This document shows, piece by piece, positions 7,372 to 16,819 of a DNA stretch of 64,000 bases. The position numbers and the translations under genes are program-made. A model generated the notes under the pieces. The model did no database searches. It was not told where the DNA came from and saw only the letters and a program-made list of their open reading frames with translations. Location: positions 372,001 to 436,000 of the forward strand of contig NZ_KB235922.1 in assembly GCF_000332195.1 (NCBI RefSeq). Reading direction: 5' to 3'. The stretch's first letter is position 1. The number at the start of each line of letters is the position of its first letter. This DNA comes from Pleurocapsa sp. PCC 7319. Lineage in GTDB: Bacteria; Cyanobacteriota; Cyanobacteriia; Cyanobacteriales; Xenococcaceae.

Positions 7372-8667
7372 TTACTTTGCAGCTTGGGGTTCAGACTGTT
7401 GCTGAGCCTTAATGTTTTCTGACAAAAGATCGATCGCTTTAGCAAATTGAGGGTCTTTCTCTGTACCCAGGTCAGAGCGATCGCCACCGTACAGTTCCTC
7501 TAACTGTTCTTCACTTAACTCCAGAATCACATCAGGGGGAATTCCCTCTTTATTAATATCTCGACCACTAGGAGTAAGGTATTTAGCAATAGTTACCGCC
7601 AGCCCTGAACCATCCCCCAAAGGACGAACTGACTGCACTAGACCTTTGCCAAAAGTTTTGGTTCCTAACAAAGTTGCTCGCTTGTTATCTTGCAGAGCAC
7701 CTGAAAGAATTTCGCTAGCACTGGCGGAGCCTTCATTAACCAAAACTACCAAAGGTTTATCAGTTAAAGCTTTATTTTTAGCAGATTCGCGATCGCTAAC
7801 GCCTTTCCGATTTACAGTCGAAACAATAGTTCCTTCCTCTAGCCACATACGAGCGATACTGATACTGGAGTAAAGTAAACCTCCTGGGTTAGAGCGTAAA
7901 TCTAGGACGTACCCTACTACACCTTCTTTTTCCTGTTGTTTGATCGCTTTCTGCATATCTTTGGCAGCATATTCATTAAAGGTAGTCAGACGAATATAAC
8001 CAACTTTGCCAACAGAAGTATCTCGGATATGAGCTCTTACAGGATGAATTTCAATTTTTTCGCGAATAATATCATAGTCGCTCTCTTTGCCATTACGATC
8101 AATCGTGAGAGTAACTTTGCTGCCCCGTTCTCCTCTAATTAGCTTTACTGCATCGTTAACTTCCATCCCTTTGGTATCAGTGCCGTCAATCTTAACAATT
8201 AAGTCCTGAGCTAAGATCCCCGCTTCGAAGGCTGGTGTATCTTCAATTGGAGCAATGACCAAAAGTCGATCTGATTCTTCATCCTTAGCAATTTGAATTC
8301 CCACTCCAGTCAATTCACCAGAAGTATCAATCCGCATATTTTGAAATTCTTCAGGGTCCATAAAGCGTGTGTAAGGATCTTCTAATTCACCCAACATCTT
8401 GCGAATTGCTTTATAGGCATCCTCATTGCTATTGTAAGATGCATCATTAACATATTCTTGACGTATTTTGAGCCAATCAGTATCGTTAAATGTTGTATCG
8501 ACATATTGATGATTAATAATTTGCCAAACTTCATCAACAGTCTCTTTAGGACCACTTTGAATTAAAGCTTGACTCTGAGATAAGTGAATTCCCGCTCCAG
8601 TAACTGCAACTGTTGATAAAGCTACAGCAGTTGTGCCTAAGATTAGTCTTCGTTTCGTAGTTAACAT
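7372..8667 (-). CDS. Carboxyl-terminal processing protease (S41 family)
   Basis: Periplasmic or lumenal serine protease with a Ser/Lys dyad; in cyanobacteria one member trims the C terminus of the D1 protein and others act in envelope quality control. From the ATG at 8667 the protein has a signal peptide (MLTTKRRLILGTTAVALS), an N-terminal helical part, a PDZ domain (ELTGVGIQI to TLTIDRNGK) and the catalytic core with Ser in NEGSASASEILSGAL and Lys in GTKTFGKGLVQSV. An in-frame start at 8721 would put 18 polar residues before the signal peptide and is less likely. Which paralogue (ctpA, B or C) cannot be decided here. Confidence 0.9.
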   Translation of the reverse strand: MLTTKRRLILGTTAVALSTVAVTGAGIHLSQSQALIQSGPKETVDEVWQIINHQYVDTTFNDTDWLKIRQEYVNDASYNSNEDAYKAIRKMLGELEDPYTRFMDPEEFQNMRIDTSGELTGVGIQIAKDEESDRLLVIAPIEDTPAFEAGILAQDLIVKIDGTDTKGMEVNDAVKLIRGERGSKVTLTIDRNGKESDYDIIREKIEIHPVRAHIRDTSVGKVGYIRLTTFNEYAAKDMQKAIKQQEKEGVVGYVLDLRSNPGGLLYSSISIARMWLEEGTIVSTVNRKGVSDRESAKNKALTDKPLVVLVNEGSASASEILSGALQDNKRATLLGTKTFGKGLVQSVRPLGDGSGLAVTIAKYLTPSGRDINKEGIPPDVILELSEEQLEELYGGDRSDLGTEKDPQFAKAIDLLSENIKAQQQSEPQAAK

Positions 8668-9128
8668 AAGCCCAAAAATATAATAATTACAATAGTTACC
8701 GTTTGGTGAGTAAAATTCCACTAGCCCCCATAGTCAAAGTTTAATCTACCATATGTGACTTGTTTAGCTAATTATGTTAGGGATGTGAGAACTTCACAAT
8801 TGACAGTTGGATTCTTCTTAAAAAAATTATAAAAATCATCAAATCTCAAAAGCATTCTGGATTTTTGATGATGTCTTTAACAAGCCAAGTTTGGTCTGTC
8901 TTAATTAAAGGTCAGGAACAACCTCCTCCTTTAATAGAATATTAATTACATTTTAATGGCAATTGAACTAATAAAACAGTTAGTATTAGTTTCCCCAGCA
9001 AACTCTAATTCTTTGGTTGTTTAGCCTGGGGAGCAAAATCCAGATAGAAATCATCTAGATTATTAGTTAGCGGTAAAAAGATAAACAATAACTGTAAATG
9101 TATTGATTTCAAATTTAAAATTGCTGTT
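8668..9128. other. Divergent protease/ftsQ intergenic region
   Basis: About 460 AT-rich bases between the divergent protease gene and ftsQ; it probably holds both promoters. No gene, clear repeat or conserved RNA was recognised. Confidence 0.6.
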
Positions 9129-9899
9129 ATGAGTACGTTTCCTCGATCTCAACTTGAGCATAAGCTCGATATAGTTGCTAGACAAGACAATCAACTACAT
9201 CGAATTGCTGTGTGGCGTTCCTGTTTAGTCATTGGCTGTGCCATTAGCCTCTGTTTGATAGTTATTTCTCCATATTGGCAAATTAAACATGAATCTCAAA
9301 TTCACATTACTGGCGACAAGTTAGTTAGTGAAAATACTGTTTTTACCGCTTTGGATTTATCTTATCCGAAATCTATTTGGTCCTTAAACGAATTGAATTT
9401 AACCCAAAAGATTGAGTCTGTTCCTTCAATTGCCACTGCCAAGCTAAATAAACAACTCCTTCCACCAGCTTTAATAATTTCTCTTCAAGAAAGAGTGCCT
9501 ATTGCCTTAGCTTCATCTCAAGGAAATGTCGGTTTTTTGGATAGTCAGGGTGAATGGATTGCTCAGGAATTTTATGCTCATGTAAATACTGATTTTGCTC
9601 TACCCAAACTTAAGGTAATCAATTATCAGCCACAGTATCAAAAGTCATGGAGTAGTATTTATCAACTAATATCCCTCTACCCAGAACTAGAAATTGATGA
9701 AGTGCGGTGGAATCAGTCAGGTAGTTTATTTCTGCATACCAAACTGGGAATGGTATTTTTAGGCTCAGATTTATCAAGATTAAAACAGCAATTTAAAATC
9801 ATGCTTAAATTGCGAAATTTACCAACTTATCTTGAACGCAGCAAAATTGCTTATATAGACTTAAGTAATCCTGAGATCAATCTAATTCAAAAGTACTAA
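9129..9899 (+). CDS. ftsQ: Cell division protein FtsQ/DivIB-like
   Basis: Bitopic divisome protein of 256 residues that links the Z ring to septal wall synthesis. It has a short cytoplasmic N terminus, one membrane span (about residues 29-48, SCLVIGCAISLCLIVIS), then a POTRA-type domain (IHITGDKLVSENTVFTAL) and the FtsQ beta domain (ALIISLQERVPIALASSQGN, FLDSQGEWI). Position is the main support: it directly precedes ftsZ, the classical order in cyanobacteria. The 247-base gap to ftsZ suggests ftsZ also has its own promoter. Confidence 0.88.
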   Translation: MSTFPRSQLEHKLDIVARQDNQLHRIAVWRSCLVIGCAISLCLIVISPYWQIKHESQIHITGDKLVSENTVFTALDLSYPKSIWSLNELNLTQKIESVPSIATAKLNKQLLPPALIISLQERVPIALASSQGNVGFLDSQGEWIAQEFYAHVNTDFALPKLKVINYQPQYQKSWSSIYQLISLYPELEIDEVRWNQSGSLFLHTKLGMVFLGSDLSRLKQQFKIMLKLRNLPTYLERSKIAYIDLSNPEINLIQKY

Positions 9900-10146
9900 T
9901 AACAGTGAATTTTGAGAGTAACTACAGCAAAATATTGCTTAATATAAGTGTTTGCCCTGAGTTTTCTTGTCCCTTGGACTTCTTAATCAGTAATTCTTTG
10001 GAGGATAGTTAAATTTATATGTTTAATAATTACAAAAACTTTAATATTTTATACGGATTAAATTACTTGGATGATAATTAGTGGAGCCAAACTGCCAAGC
10101 TAAATTATATATAAGAAAACCTAAGCGGAAACTTTGATATATCCCC

Positions 10147-11415
10147 ATGTCTTTAGAGAAAAAACTCGTTCATACCTTTAACAATGAAATTAACTATAAT
10201 TCTGATTTATCCTTGGCTTTAGGAACTAATTCATTAGGAGGTGGAATGGGAATGCCTTTTAGAGGTAACAATAGTTCTCAGATTCCCAAAGAAGAAATTA
10301 GGAGTAATAAAATAGTGCCTAGTAATGTCGCCAAAATCAAAGTAATGGGAGTGGGCGGCGGTGGCTGCAATGCAGTTAACCGTATGATTGAAAGTCAAGT
10401 ATCAGGAATTGAATTTTGGGCGATAAATACTGATGCTCAAGCTTTAAACAACGCTCAAGCTCCCCAAAAGTTGCAAATTGGACAAAAAATTACTAGGGGC
10501 TTGGGTGCGGGAGGTAATCCAGCTATTGGTCAAAAAGCGGCTGAAGAGTCACGAGATGAACTAGCCCATGCCTTAGAAAATACTGATTTAGTATTTATTA
10601 CCGCTGGGATGGGAGGTGGTACGGGTACAGGAGCTGCTCCGATCGCGGCAGAAGTAGCCAAAGAGATGGGCTGTTTGACCGTGGGAGTTGTAACTCGTCC
10701 TTTTACTTTTGAAGGTAGAAGACGTACTAAACAGGCTGAAAAAGGAATAGATGCCTTTCGCAGTCGGGTTGATACCTTAATTGTAATCCCTAATAATCAG
10801 TTGTTGTCGGTTATTTCCCCGGAAACTCCCGTACAGGAGGCTTTTGGTGTTGCTGATGATGTCCTGCGTCAGGGTGTGCAAGGAATATCGGATATTATTA
10901 CTATTCCTGGTTTAATCAACGTTGACTTTGCCGATGTTAGAGCAATTATGGCAGATGCTGGTTCAGCATTAATGGGAATTGGCATGGGGTCCGGAAAATC
11001 TCGTGCCAGAGAAGCAGCTATAGCTGCGGTCTCTTCTCCCTTACTTGAGGCATCGATCCATGGTGCCAAAGGCGTAGTAATAAATATTACGGGGGGTTAC
11101 GATCTTACTCTGCATGAAGTAAATGCAGCAGCAGATAGTATCTATGAAGTGGTTGATGAGGATGCCAATATTATTTTTGGAGCCGTGATTGATGAGAGCA
11201 TGGATGGAGAAGTGCGAATTACGGTCATTGCTACTGGTTTCGATGCCGAAGGAACAGAAGATTTTGAGCTAGAAGAACCTCAAGCAGAACCTAGAAGTGT
11301 TTTTCCCTCTATGAATGCCATGTCACAGCCAGACAGAAGTAGAACCAGAGAAAGCGATCGCAGTCGGATTGAAATTCCTGATTTTTTACAACGTCGACGT
11401 TTTCCTAAGAATTAA
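10147..11415 (+). CDS. ftsZ: Cell division protein FtsZ
   Basis: Tubulin-like GTPase that forms the division ring. The 422-residue protein has a poorly conserved N-terminal extension of about 60 residues, common in cyanobacteria, then the core starting at [19 protein letters not shown]. The tubulin signature [18 protein letters not shown] is intact, as is the T7 region [12 protein letters not shown] charged linker leads to the C-terminal anchor peptide [11 protein letters not shown]. The start [11 protein letters not shown] at 10147 is the only reasonable ATG that keeps the extension. thiD follows 17 bases downstream, suggesting co-transcription. Confidence 0.98.
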   Translation: MSLEKKLVHTFNNEINYNSDLSLALGTNSLGGGMGMPFRGNNSSQIPKEEIRSNKIVPSNVAKIKVMGVGGGGCNAVNRMIESQVSGIEFWAINTDAQALNNAQAPQKLQIGQKITRGLGAGGNPAIGQKAAEESRDELAHALENTDLVFITAGMGGGTGTGAAPIAAEVAKEMGCLTVGVVTRPFTFEGRRRTKQAEKGIDAFRSRVDTLIVIPNNQLLSVISPETPVQEAFGVADDVLRQGVQGISDIITIPGLINVDFADVRAIMADAGSALMGIGMGSGKSRAREAAIAAVSSPLLEASIHGAKGVVINITGGYDLTLHEVNAAADSIYEVVDEDANIIFGAVIDESMDGEVRITVIATGFDAEGTEDFELEEPQAEPRSVFPSMNAMSQPDRSRTRESDRSRIEIPDFLQRRRFPKN

Positions 11416-11432
11416 ATTTACAGCGTAGATTT

Positions 11433-12245
11433 ATGACTCAAATAGCTCTAACTATTGCTGGTTCTGATAGTGGCGGAGGGGCAGGAGTTCAAGCAGATTT
11501 GCGAACTTTTGCCCTTCATTGTATTCATGGAGCCAGTGCAATCACTTGTGTTACGGCTCAAAATACTGTCGGTGTAACTCAAGTTCAAGCAATGGATGCT
11601 GCGGTGGTTAGATCACAAATCGAGGCAGTTGGGACAGATTTTAAAATCAACTCCTTGAAGACAGGAATGTTATTAAACCGTGACATTATTGAAGTTGTTG
11701 CCCAACAAATACAGAAGTTTGCTTTTAAGCAATTAGTTGTCGATCCAGTTATGGTTTCTCGTACAGGAGTGCAGTTAATTGATGATGATGCGATCGCCAG
11801 TATACAAAACCTGCTGCTCCCTCAGGCGTTAATTATCACTCCTAATCTTTATGAGTCTCAAATTTTAAGTGGTTTGACTATAAATACTATTGAAGACTTA
11901 AAACAAGCTGCGGTCATAATTCAGGAAAGTTTCGGAAGTACTGTGGTTCTGGCAAAAGGTGGAGGACTATCAGGTAATGATCGAGGCAGAGACGTTTGGT
12001 ACGACGGTACAGAAATCAGAACGTTATCAGAAAAAGTTATTAAAACTAAAAATACTCACGGTACAGGATGTACCCTTTCAGCAGCAATCTGTGCCAATTT
12101 AGCTTTAGGTAAAGACTTATGGTCGGCAGTAGTCGCTGCCAAAAAATACGTTACTAATGCTTTAGAACATTCTTTAGATATTGGTGCCGGGAATGGTCCA
12201 ATAGGTCATTTTTTCCCTTTATTAACCTTAAATTCTCAAGCATAA
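11433..12245 (+). CDS. thiD: Hydroxymethylpyrimidine/phosphomethylpyrimidine kinase
   Basis: Phosphorylates HMP and HMP-P to the pyrophosphate used in thiamine synthesis; a ribokinase-like fold of 270 residues. It shows the N-terminal TIAGSDSGGGAGVQADLRTF, GASAITCVTAQNT, the substrate segment VDPVMVSRTG, ITPNLYE, and the anion-hole region NTHGTGCTLSAAI. It begins 17 bases after ftsZ and is followed at 42 bases by scpB. No TPP riboswitch is visible, consistent with transcription from the ftsZ side. Confidence 0.95.
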   Translation: MTQIALTIAGSDSGGGAGVQADLRTFALHCIHGASAITCVTAQNTVGVTQVQAMDAAVVRSQIEAVGTDFKINSLKTGMLLNRDIIEVVAQQIQKFAFKQLVVDPVMVSRTGVQLIDDDAIASIQNLLLPQALIITPNLYESQILSGLTINTIEDLKQAAVIIQESFGSTVVLAKGGGLSGNDRGRDVWYDGTEIRTLSEKVIKTKNTHGTGCTLSAAICANLALGKDLWSAVVAAKKYVTNALEHSLDIGAGNGPIGHFFPLLTLNSQA

Positions 12246-12287
12246 AAACTTTGATATTTTTTTATATGTTTATTTAGGATTAAATCA

Positions 12288-12815
12288 TTGAGATTAGCCA
12301 CAGAAATTGAAGCAATTTTATACATCAAAGGAAGACCACTTTCTATCGAAGAAATCATTACCTGTCTCAATCACCAATCTACAGGACCGGGGAAAATATC
12401 AGAAGGCAAACCTTCACCAAAACTTAGTGAAGACTATCGTGAATTGATAGAGGATGCTTTGATCGAATTGATGAATGACTATGCCCATCGAGAAAGTGCC
12501 TTAGAAATACTGGAAACAGCAGCAGGTTATAGCTTACAACTAAAAAATGAGTATGAACATTTTCTTCAAGAACTAATACCGGCAGAACTAGGTAAAGGAG
12601 CACTAAGGACTTTGGCAGCAGTAGCTTTAAAAAACCCCATATTACAGACGGAACTGATTGACCTACGCGGTAGCAGTGCTTATCAACAGGTTGCTGAATT
12701 AGTAAAATTAGGCTTTATTCGCAAACGGGAACAGGTTGATGGTCGCTCCTATTGGTTAGAGGTGACTAATAAATTCCATCAATACTTTGAAATCAGTAAT
12801 ATGGCTATATCCTAG
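12288..12815 (+). CDS. scpB: Segregation and condensation protein B
   Basis: Subunit of the SMC-ScpA-ScpB chromosome condensin. 175 residues from a TTG start at 12288 (LRLATEIEAILYIKG), which gives the normal family N terminus; no in-frame ATG sits there. Two winged-helix domains are visible: the first with AILYIKGRPLSIEEI, the second with RTLAAVALKNPILQTELIDLRGSSAYQQVAELVKLGFI. A loop around residues 30-45 is longer than in some homologues. It follows thiD by 42 bases. Confidence 0.92.
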   Translation: MRLATEIEAILYIKGRPLSIEEIITCLNHQSTGPGKISEGKPSPKLSEDYRELIEDALIELMNDYAHRESALEILETAAGYSLQLKNEYEHFLQELIPAELGKGALRTLAAVALKNPILQTELIDLRGSSAYQQVAELVKLGFIRKREQVDGRSYWLEVTNKFHQYFEISNMAIS

Positions 12816-12900
12816 CTATTTTAACTTCTACTTTTCTCTAGCGGTTTTCACCATAATTGTGTCAAAGTAGAAGCAGCGTACATCCATATTTGGGTAACGA

Positions 12901-13260
12901 ATGATATTTAACTTTGATTTTTTAAATTCTGAACAACAAGAGCAAAACTACAACACGCTGATGCAGTACTTGCGTCAGCAACACCCCGAGGTGCTGGCAC
13001 AGATTGCCCAATCTGCTAGTCCAGATGTCAAACAGATAATTTCTCAAAACGTACAAGGGTTGGTGGGAATGCTACCAACTGGAGATTTTAACGTTAAAGT
13101 AACTACTGACCGAGAAAATCTAGCTCATCTTCTGGCTTCGGCTATGATGACCGGCTATTTTTTATGTCAGATGGAAAAGAGAATGGATTTAGAAGAAAGC
13201 CTAACTGATTCATCCTCTACTTCTAATCATTCTCTTACAGACGAATTACCCGAATCATAA
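12901..13260 (+). CDS. DUF760 family protein
   Basis: A 119-residue soluble protein of the DUF760 family found in cyanobacteria and plastids. Family features are the N-terminal NYNTLMQYLRQQHPEVLAQIA, SPDVKQIISQNVQGLVGMLP, and the helix ENLAHLLASAMMTGYFLCQMEKRM. A low-complexity Ser/Thr/Glu tail follows. In plants the family has been linked to regulated protein turnover and shade or stress responses, but its role in cyanobacteria is unknown. It is 85 bases after scpB on the same strand. Confidence 0.82.
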   Translation: MIFNFDFLNSEQQEQNYNTLMQYLRQQHPEVLAQIAQSASPDVKQIISQNVQGLVGMLPTGDFNVKVTTDRENLAHLLASAMMTGYFLCQMEKRMDLEESLTDSSSTSNHSLTDELPES

Positions 13261-14065
13261 TCAAGTTAGAACAGAAATCACTACTGCTACGTTTTTTATG
13301 CTAATTGCTATCTAAAATAACTGCTATCTAAATCTTAAATAGTCTCCTGAATAAGAATGTGTGTCAGGTAATTCAAGTCAAGCTCTTAGGCTATTGACCG
13401 ATGGATTTGATTGAAAAATATTTATTATCTAGCCCCCCTTAGAAAAAGTCAGCATAATTAAAACCGATAAAGCCATTCCAGGGCTAAGTAGAATAACTAG
13501 AGTCAATAATTCATTAGGTGTCATTTGCTTGGGTTCAGTTTTAGTAAGTTTAGAATCTTAAACGTTTATACCTGTTCAGATTAACTTTAAATCTACTCTT
13601 TACTAATTGAACTAAATATTTTATTAACAATATTAGTATCCTCTCCGCAGTTGATGCCGTAACCTGAGTTTAATCTGATATATTTCAGGTTTGTACTTTG
13701 GGGATTACTGTTAAAGCTCAGTCTCTACAGTCATAACTTTCAAGACTCAAGAAGATGGAGTGGTAAATCTGACAGCAAACTTTGCTAGAGGCAATAAATA
13801 TAGCTTTTTTAGCTCCAAAATATAATAAAATACCTACTTGATAGCGAAAAGCTCATTATTTTTTCAAAGTTGATTCGTATATCTTAATAACTTAATTGAC
13901 AAGGTAACTTAAGATATCTAAACAAATCACTATGCCATGGATCAAGAGTTATTAAATCTTAATAAATATCAGATGGATACCTATCTCTGGTAATCTGTGA
14001 CTTGAGTGGGCATCAAGCTTTTGAAAAAAATTTATAAAAAAAATAAGCAATTAGGGAGGAAGACC
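13261..14065. other. Long intergenic region before the FBPase/SBPase gene
   Basis: About 800 AT-rich bases. The only coding candidate is a 31-codon minus-strand microprotein (13429-13524). The rest presumably holds the promoter and long leader of the FBPase/SBPase gene, whose ribosome-binding site is AGGGAGGA ending at 14060. No repeat or known RNA was recognised. Confidence 0.6.
13429..13524 (-). CDS. Candidate 31-residue single-span membrane microprotein
   Basis: Reads MTPNELLTLVILLSPGMA, then a second hydrophobic stretch LSVLIMLTF, then SKGG and a TAG stop. The composition (short polar N terminus, one hydrophobic helix, basic C terminus) is like the small single-helix subunits of photosystems, cytochrome b6f and NDH-1, but I cannot match it to a named one such as PetN, PetL, PsbM or PsaM. 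No strong Shine-Dalgarno is visible. It lies alone between DUF760 and the FBPase/SBPase gene. Confidence 0.45.
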   Translation of the reverse strand: MTPNELLTLVILLSPGMALSVLIMLTFSKGG

Positions 14066-15106
14066 TTGCTGGAAAATACCCTCGGTTTAGAAATCATTGA
14101 GGTAGTAGAACAAGCTGCCGTAGCCTCTGCTAAGTGGATGGGTAAAGGCGAAAAGGATACTGCTGATGAGGTAGCAGTAGAAGCGATGCGCGAGCGCATG
14201 AATAAGATTAATATGCGTGGTCGGATCGTAATCGGGGAAGGAGAACGAGATGATGCTCCCATGCTCTATATCGGTGAAGAAGTAGGTATTTGTACTCGTC
14301 CTGATGCTAAGAGCTATTGTAACCCAGACGAGCTGATTGAGATTGATATTGCTGTCGATCCGTGTGAGGGAACTAATTTGGTTGCCTATGGACAAAATGG
14401 TTCTATGGCAGTGTTGGCGATCTCTGAAAAAGGCGGATTGTTTGCAGCACCAGACTTTTACATGAAGAAATTAGCAGCACCACCAGCCGCTAGAGGTCAT
14501 GTAGACATCAATAAATCTGCTACCGAAAACCTAAGAATTCTGGCTGACTGTCTCAACCGCTCTGTTGAAGAACTGGTAGTAGTAGTCATGGATCGTTCTC
14601 GTCACAATGATCTGATTAAAGAAATTCGTGACGCTGGCGCGCGAGTTAGATTAATCAGCGACGGTGATGTATCTGCTGCTATTTCTTGTGCTTTCTCTGG
14701 TACAAACATTCACGCCTTGATGGGTATCGGGGCTGCACCTGAAGGAGTAATTTCCGCTGCTGCAATGCGTTGTTTGGGGGGACATTTCCAAGGACAATTG
14801 ATCTACGACCCTGCCGTGGTTAAGACTGGTCTAATTGGTGAAAGTAAAGAAAGCAATCTGGCAAGATTAGCCGAAATGGGTATCAACGATCCAGACAAAG
14901 TATACAACGCGGAAGAATTGGCTGCTGGCGAAACGGTTTTATTTGCTGCTTGTGGTATTACTCCAGGAACTTTAATGAATGGTGTTCGTTTCTTTAAAGG
15001 CGGTGCCAGAACTCAAAGTCTGGTAATTTCCTCACAGTCTATGACTGCACGCTTTGTTGATACAGTGCATATGTTTGACCAACCTAAGTCTTTACAATTA
15101 AACTAA
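14066..15106 (+). CDS. glpX: Class II fructose-1,6-/sedoheptulose-1,7-bisphosphatase
   Basis: Bifunctional Calvin-cycle phosphatase of cyanobacteria that hydrolyses both FBP and SBP. Start chosen at TTG 14066 because AGGGAGGA lies five bases upstream and the resulting [18 protein letters not shown] matches the family N terminus; the in-frame GTG at 14006 would add 20 basic residues. The resulting 346 residues are the usual length. Metal and phosphate motifs include [34 protein letters not shown] and [14 protein letters not shown]. It is monocistronic, with a long upstream region. A weak A/T-rich hairpin lies downstream. Confidence 0.96.
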   Translation: MLENTLGLEIIEVVEQAAVASAKWMGKGEKDTADEVAVEAMRERMNKINMRGRIVIGEGERDDAPMLYIGEEVGICTRPDAKSYCNPDELIEIDIAVDPCEGTNLVAYGQNGSMAVLAISEKGGLFAAPDFYMKKLAAPPAARGHVDINKSATENLRILADCLNRSVEELVVVVMDRSRHNDLIKEIRDAGARVRLISDGDVSAAISCAFSGTNIHALMGIGAAPEGVISAAAMRCLGGHFQGQLIYDPAVVKTGLIGESKESNLARLAEMGINDPDKVYNAEELAAGETVLFAACGITPGTLMNGVRFFKGGARTQSLVISSQSMTARFVDTVHMFDQPKSLQLN

Positions 15107-15257
15107 ACTTTAAGTATTAATGTAAATAAGTGCAGGGAATTAATTGTCAACAACTCCGATTTAGGATCTAGAGACTAGATTGAGAAACTAGGCAATTTTG
15201 CCCTGTGAGATTAGTACTGTCAGAATATATGATTTTCTCAAGTCAAAGGCATGAAGT

Positions 15258-15290
15258 AAAAGGAAAAACTTTTGCTTTTGCCTTTTTCTT
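15258..15290 (+). terminator. Possible terminator after the FBPase/SBPase gene
   Basis: AAAAGG pairs with CCTTTT and AAAA with TTTT around a mismatch; a T-rich tract follows. The stem is weak and AT-rich, about 150 bases past the stop, so this is a tentative call. Confidence 0.35.
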
Positions 15291-15401
15291 GACAATTTTT
15301 GAATAGAAAGCTTTGTTGATAGGTAATTTTAGAGTATAGAGAACCTTTTGCTTTGATTCATATTTTAAGCAATTTAGTTGAAGCAAAATTTGCCAAAAAA
15401 A

Positions 15402-16688
15402 ATGAATATTGTTGTTGTTGGTTTAAGTCACAAAACTGCTTCTGTGGAAGTAAGGGAAAAATTGAGTATCCCAGAAGCTCAAATCGAGGAGGCGATCGCC
15501 ACGCTGCGTAGCTATCCCCATATCCAAGAAATAGCCATTATTAGTACCTGTAATCGTCTAGAGATTTATGGTGTTGCTACAAATATTGAGCAAGGGGTTA
15601 AAGAAATTAGTCAGTTCTTGGCTGATAAAGCTCAGATGCTTCTGAGGCAACTTCGTCCTAATCTGTTTACTCTTCTTAGGGAAGATGCTCTGCGTCATTT
15701 GATGCGGGTTTCTGCTGGGCTAGAAAGTTTAGTCTTAGGGGAAGGACAAATCTTAGCTCAGGTTAAAAACACTCATAAACTAGGACAAAAATATAAAGGT
15801 TTAGGACGATTATTAGACCGTTTGTTTAAACAGGCTATTTCTACGGGAAAAAGAGTTCGTAGTGAAACCAGTATTGGGACAGGAGCAGTTTCGATTAGTT
15901 CTGCTGCCGTGGAGTTAGTTTACACCAAGGTTGAAAATCTTCCTTCCTATAGCATTACGATCATTGGCGCTGGTAAGATGGCTTGCCTACTAGTCAAGCA
16001 TATGCTTTCTAAGGGCGTAACCAATATTTCCATTGTCAATCGTTCTCATAGACGGGCGCAAAAACTCTGTGATAAGTTTGCCAAAGCAAATCTAAAAATT
16101 TATCCCATTAGCGAGATGATGGAAGCGATCGCTACATCTGATCTTGTCTTTACTAGTACAGGGGCAACTGAACCGATATTACATCGGGAAAAATTAGAAG
16201 CTCATCTTGTCTTAGATAAACCCCTCATGCTAGTGGATATTTCTGTACCCCGTAATATTGCGGCGGATGTCAATGATATTGGCTGTGTTAATGCTTTCAA
16301 TGTTGACGATCTTAAAGCAGTGGTGGCAGCAAATCATGAAAGTCGTCGCCGAATGGCACAAGAAGCTGAAGGGATTATTGAAGAGGAAGTTGCTAACTAT
16401 ATTTTATGGTGGCGATCGCTGGAAACTGTTCCCACTATTAGCTGTTTGCGAAGCAAAGTAGAAAATATTCGCGAGCAAGAAATGGAAAAAGCTCTATCCC
16501 GTCTTGGTTCTGAGTTTGCCGAAAAGCATCAAGAAGTAATTGAGGCCTTGACCAGAGGAATTGTCAACAAAATTCTTCACGAACCGATGGTGCAGTTAAG
16601 AGCTCAACAAGATATCGAGGCTCGTCGTCATTGTTTACGTTCTTTACAAATGTTGTTTGATTTGGATACAGAAGAACAATATAGTTAA
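15402..16688 (+). CDS. hemA: Glutamyl-tRNA reductase
   Basis: First committed enzyme of tetrapyrrole (chlorophyll and heme) synthesis; reduces glutamyl-tRNA to glutamate-1-semialdehyde. Start chosen at ATG 15402, giving the canonical [21 protein letters not shown]; an in-frame TTG at 15378 would add eight residues. At 428 residues it has the normal length. Visible motifs: catalytic Cys in [25 protein letters not shown], the NADPH Rossmann segment [15 protein letters not shown], and the C-terminal dimerisation helices. A strong terminator follows. Confidence 0.97.
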   Translation: MNIVVVGLSHKTASVEVREKLSIPEAQIEEAIATLRSYPHIQEIAIISTCNRLEIYGVATNIEQGVKEISQFLADKAQMLLRQLRPNLFTLLREDALRHLMRVSAGLESLVLGEGQILAQVKNTHKLGQKYKGLGRLLDRLFKQAISTGKRVRSETSIGTGAVSISSAAVELVYTKVENLPSYSITIIGAGKMACLLVKHMLSKGVTNISIVNRSHRRAQKLCDKFAKANLKIYPISEMMEAIATSDLVFTSTGATEPILHREKLEAHLVLDKPLMLVDISVPRNIAADVNDIGCVNAFNVDDLKAVVAANHESRRRMAQEAEGIIEEEVANYILWWRSLETVPTISCLRSKVENIREQEMEKALSRLGSEFAEKHQEVIEALTRGIVNKILHEPMVQLRAQQDIEARRHCLRSLQMLFDLDTEEQYS

Positions 16689-16721
16689 TTTCTACTAGGT
16701 TGAAAATTTTTATCGAAAAAA

Positions 16722-16755
16722 CGCGGCTCATTAATTTTTTTGAGTCGCGCTTTTT
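16722..16755 (+). terminator. Rho-independent terminator of hemA
   Basis: Nine-base stem CGCGGCTCA/TGAGTCGCG with one G-U pair, a 10-base T-rich loop, then C and five T. It starts 34 bases after the hemA stop. Confidence 0.88.
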
Positions 16756-16819
16756 ATGTCAATATTTTGACCAATCGGTTTTTCCTGATTTAGCATTATG
16801 CTGTCGAACAAAGCGAGTT

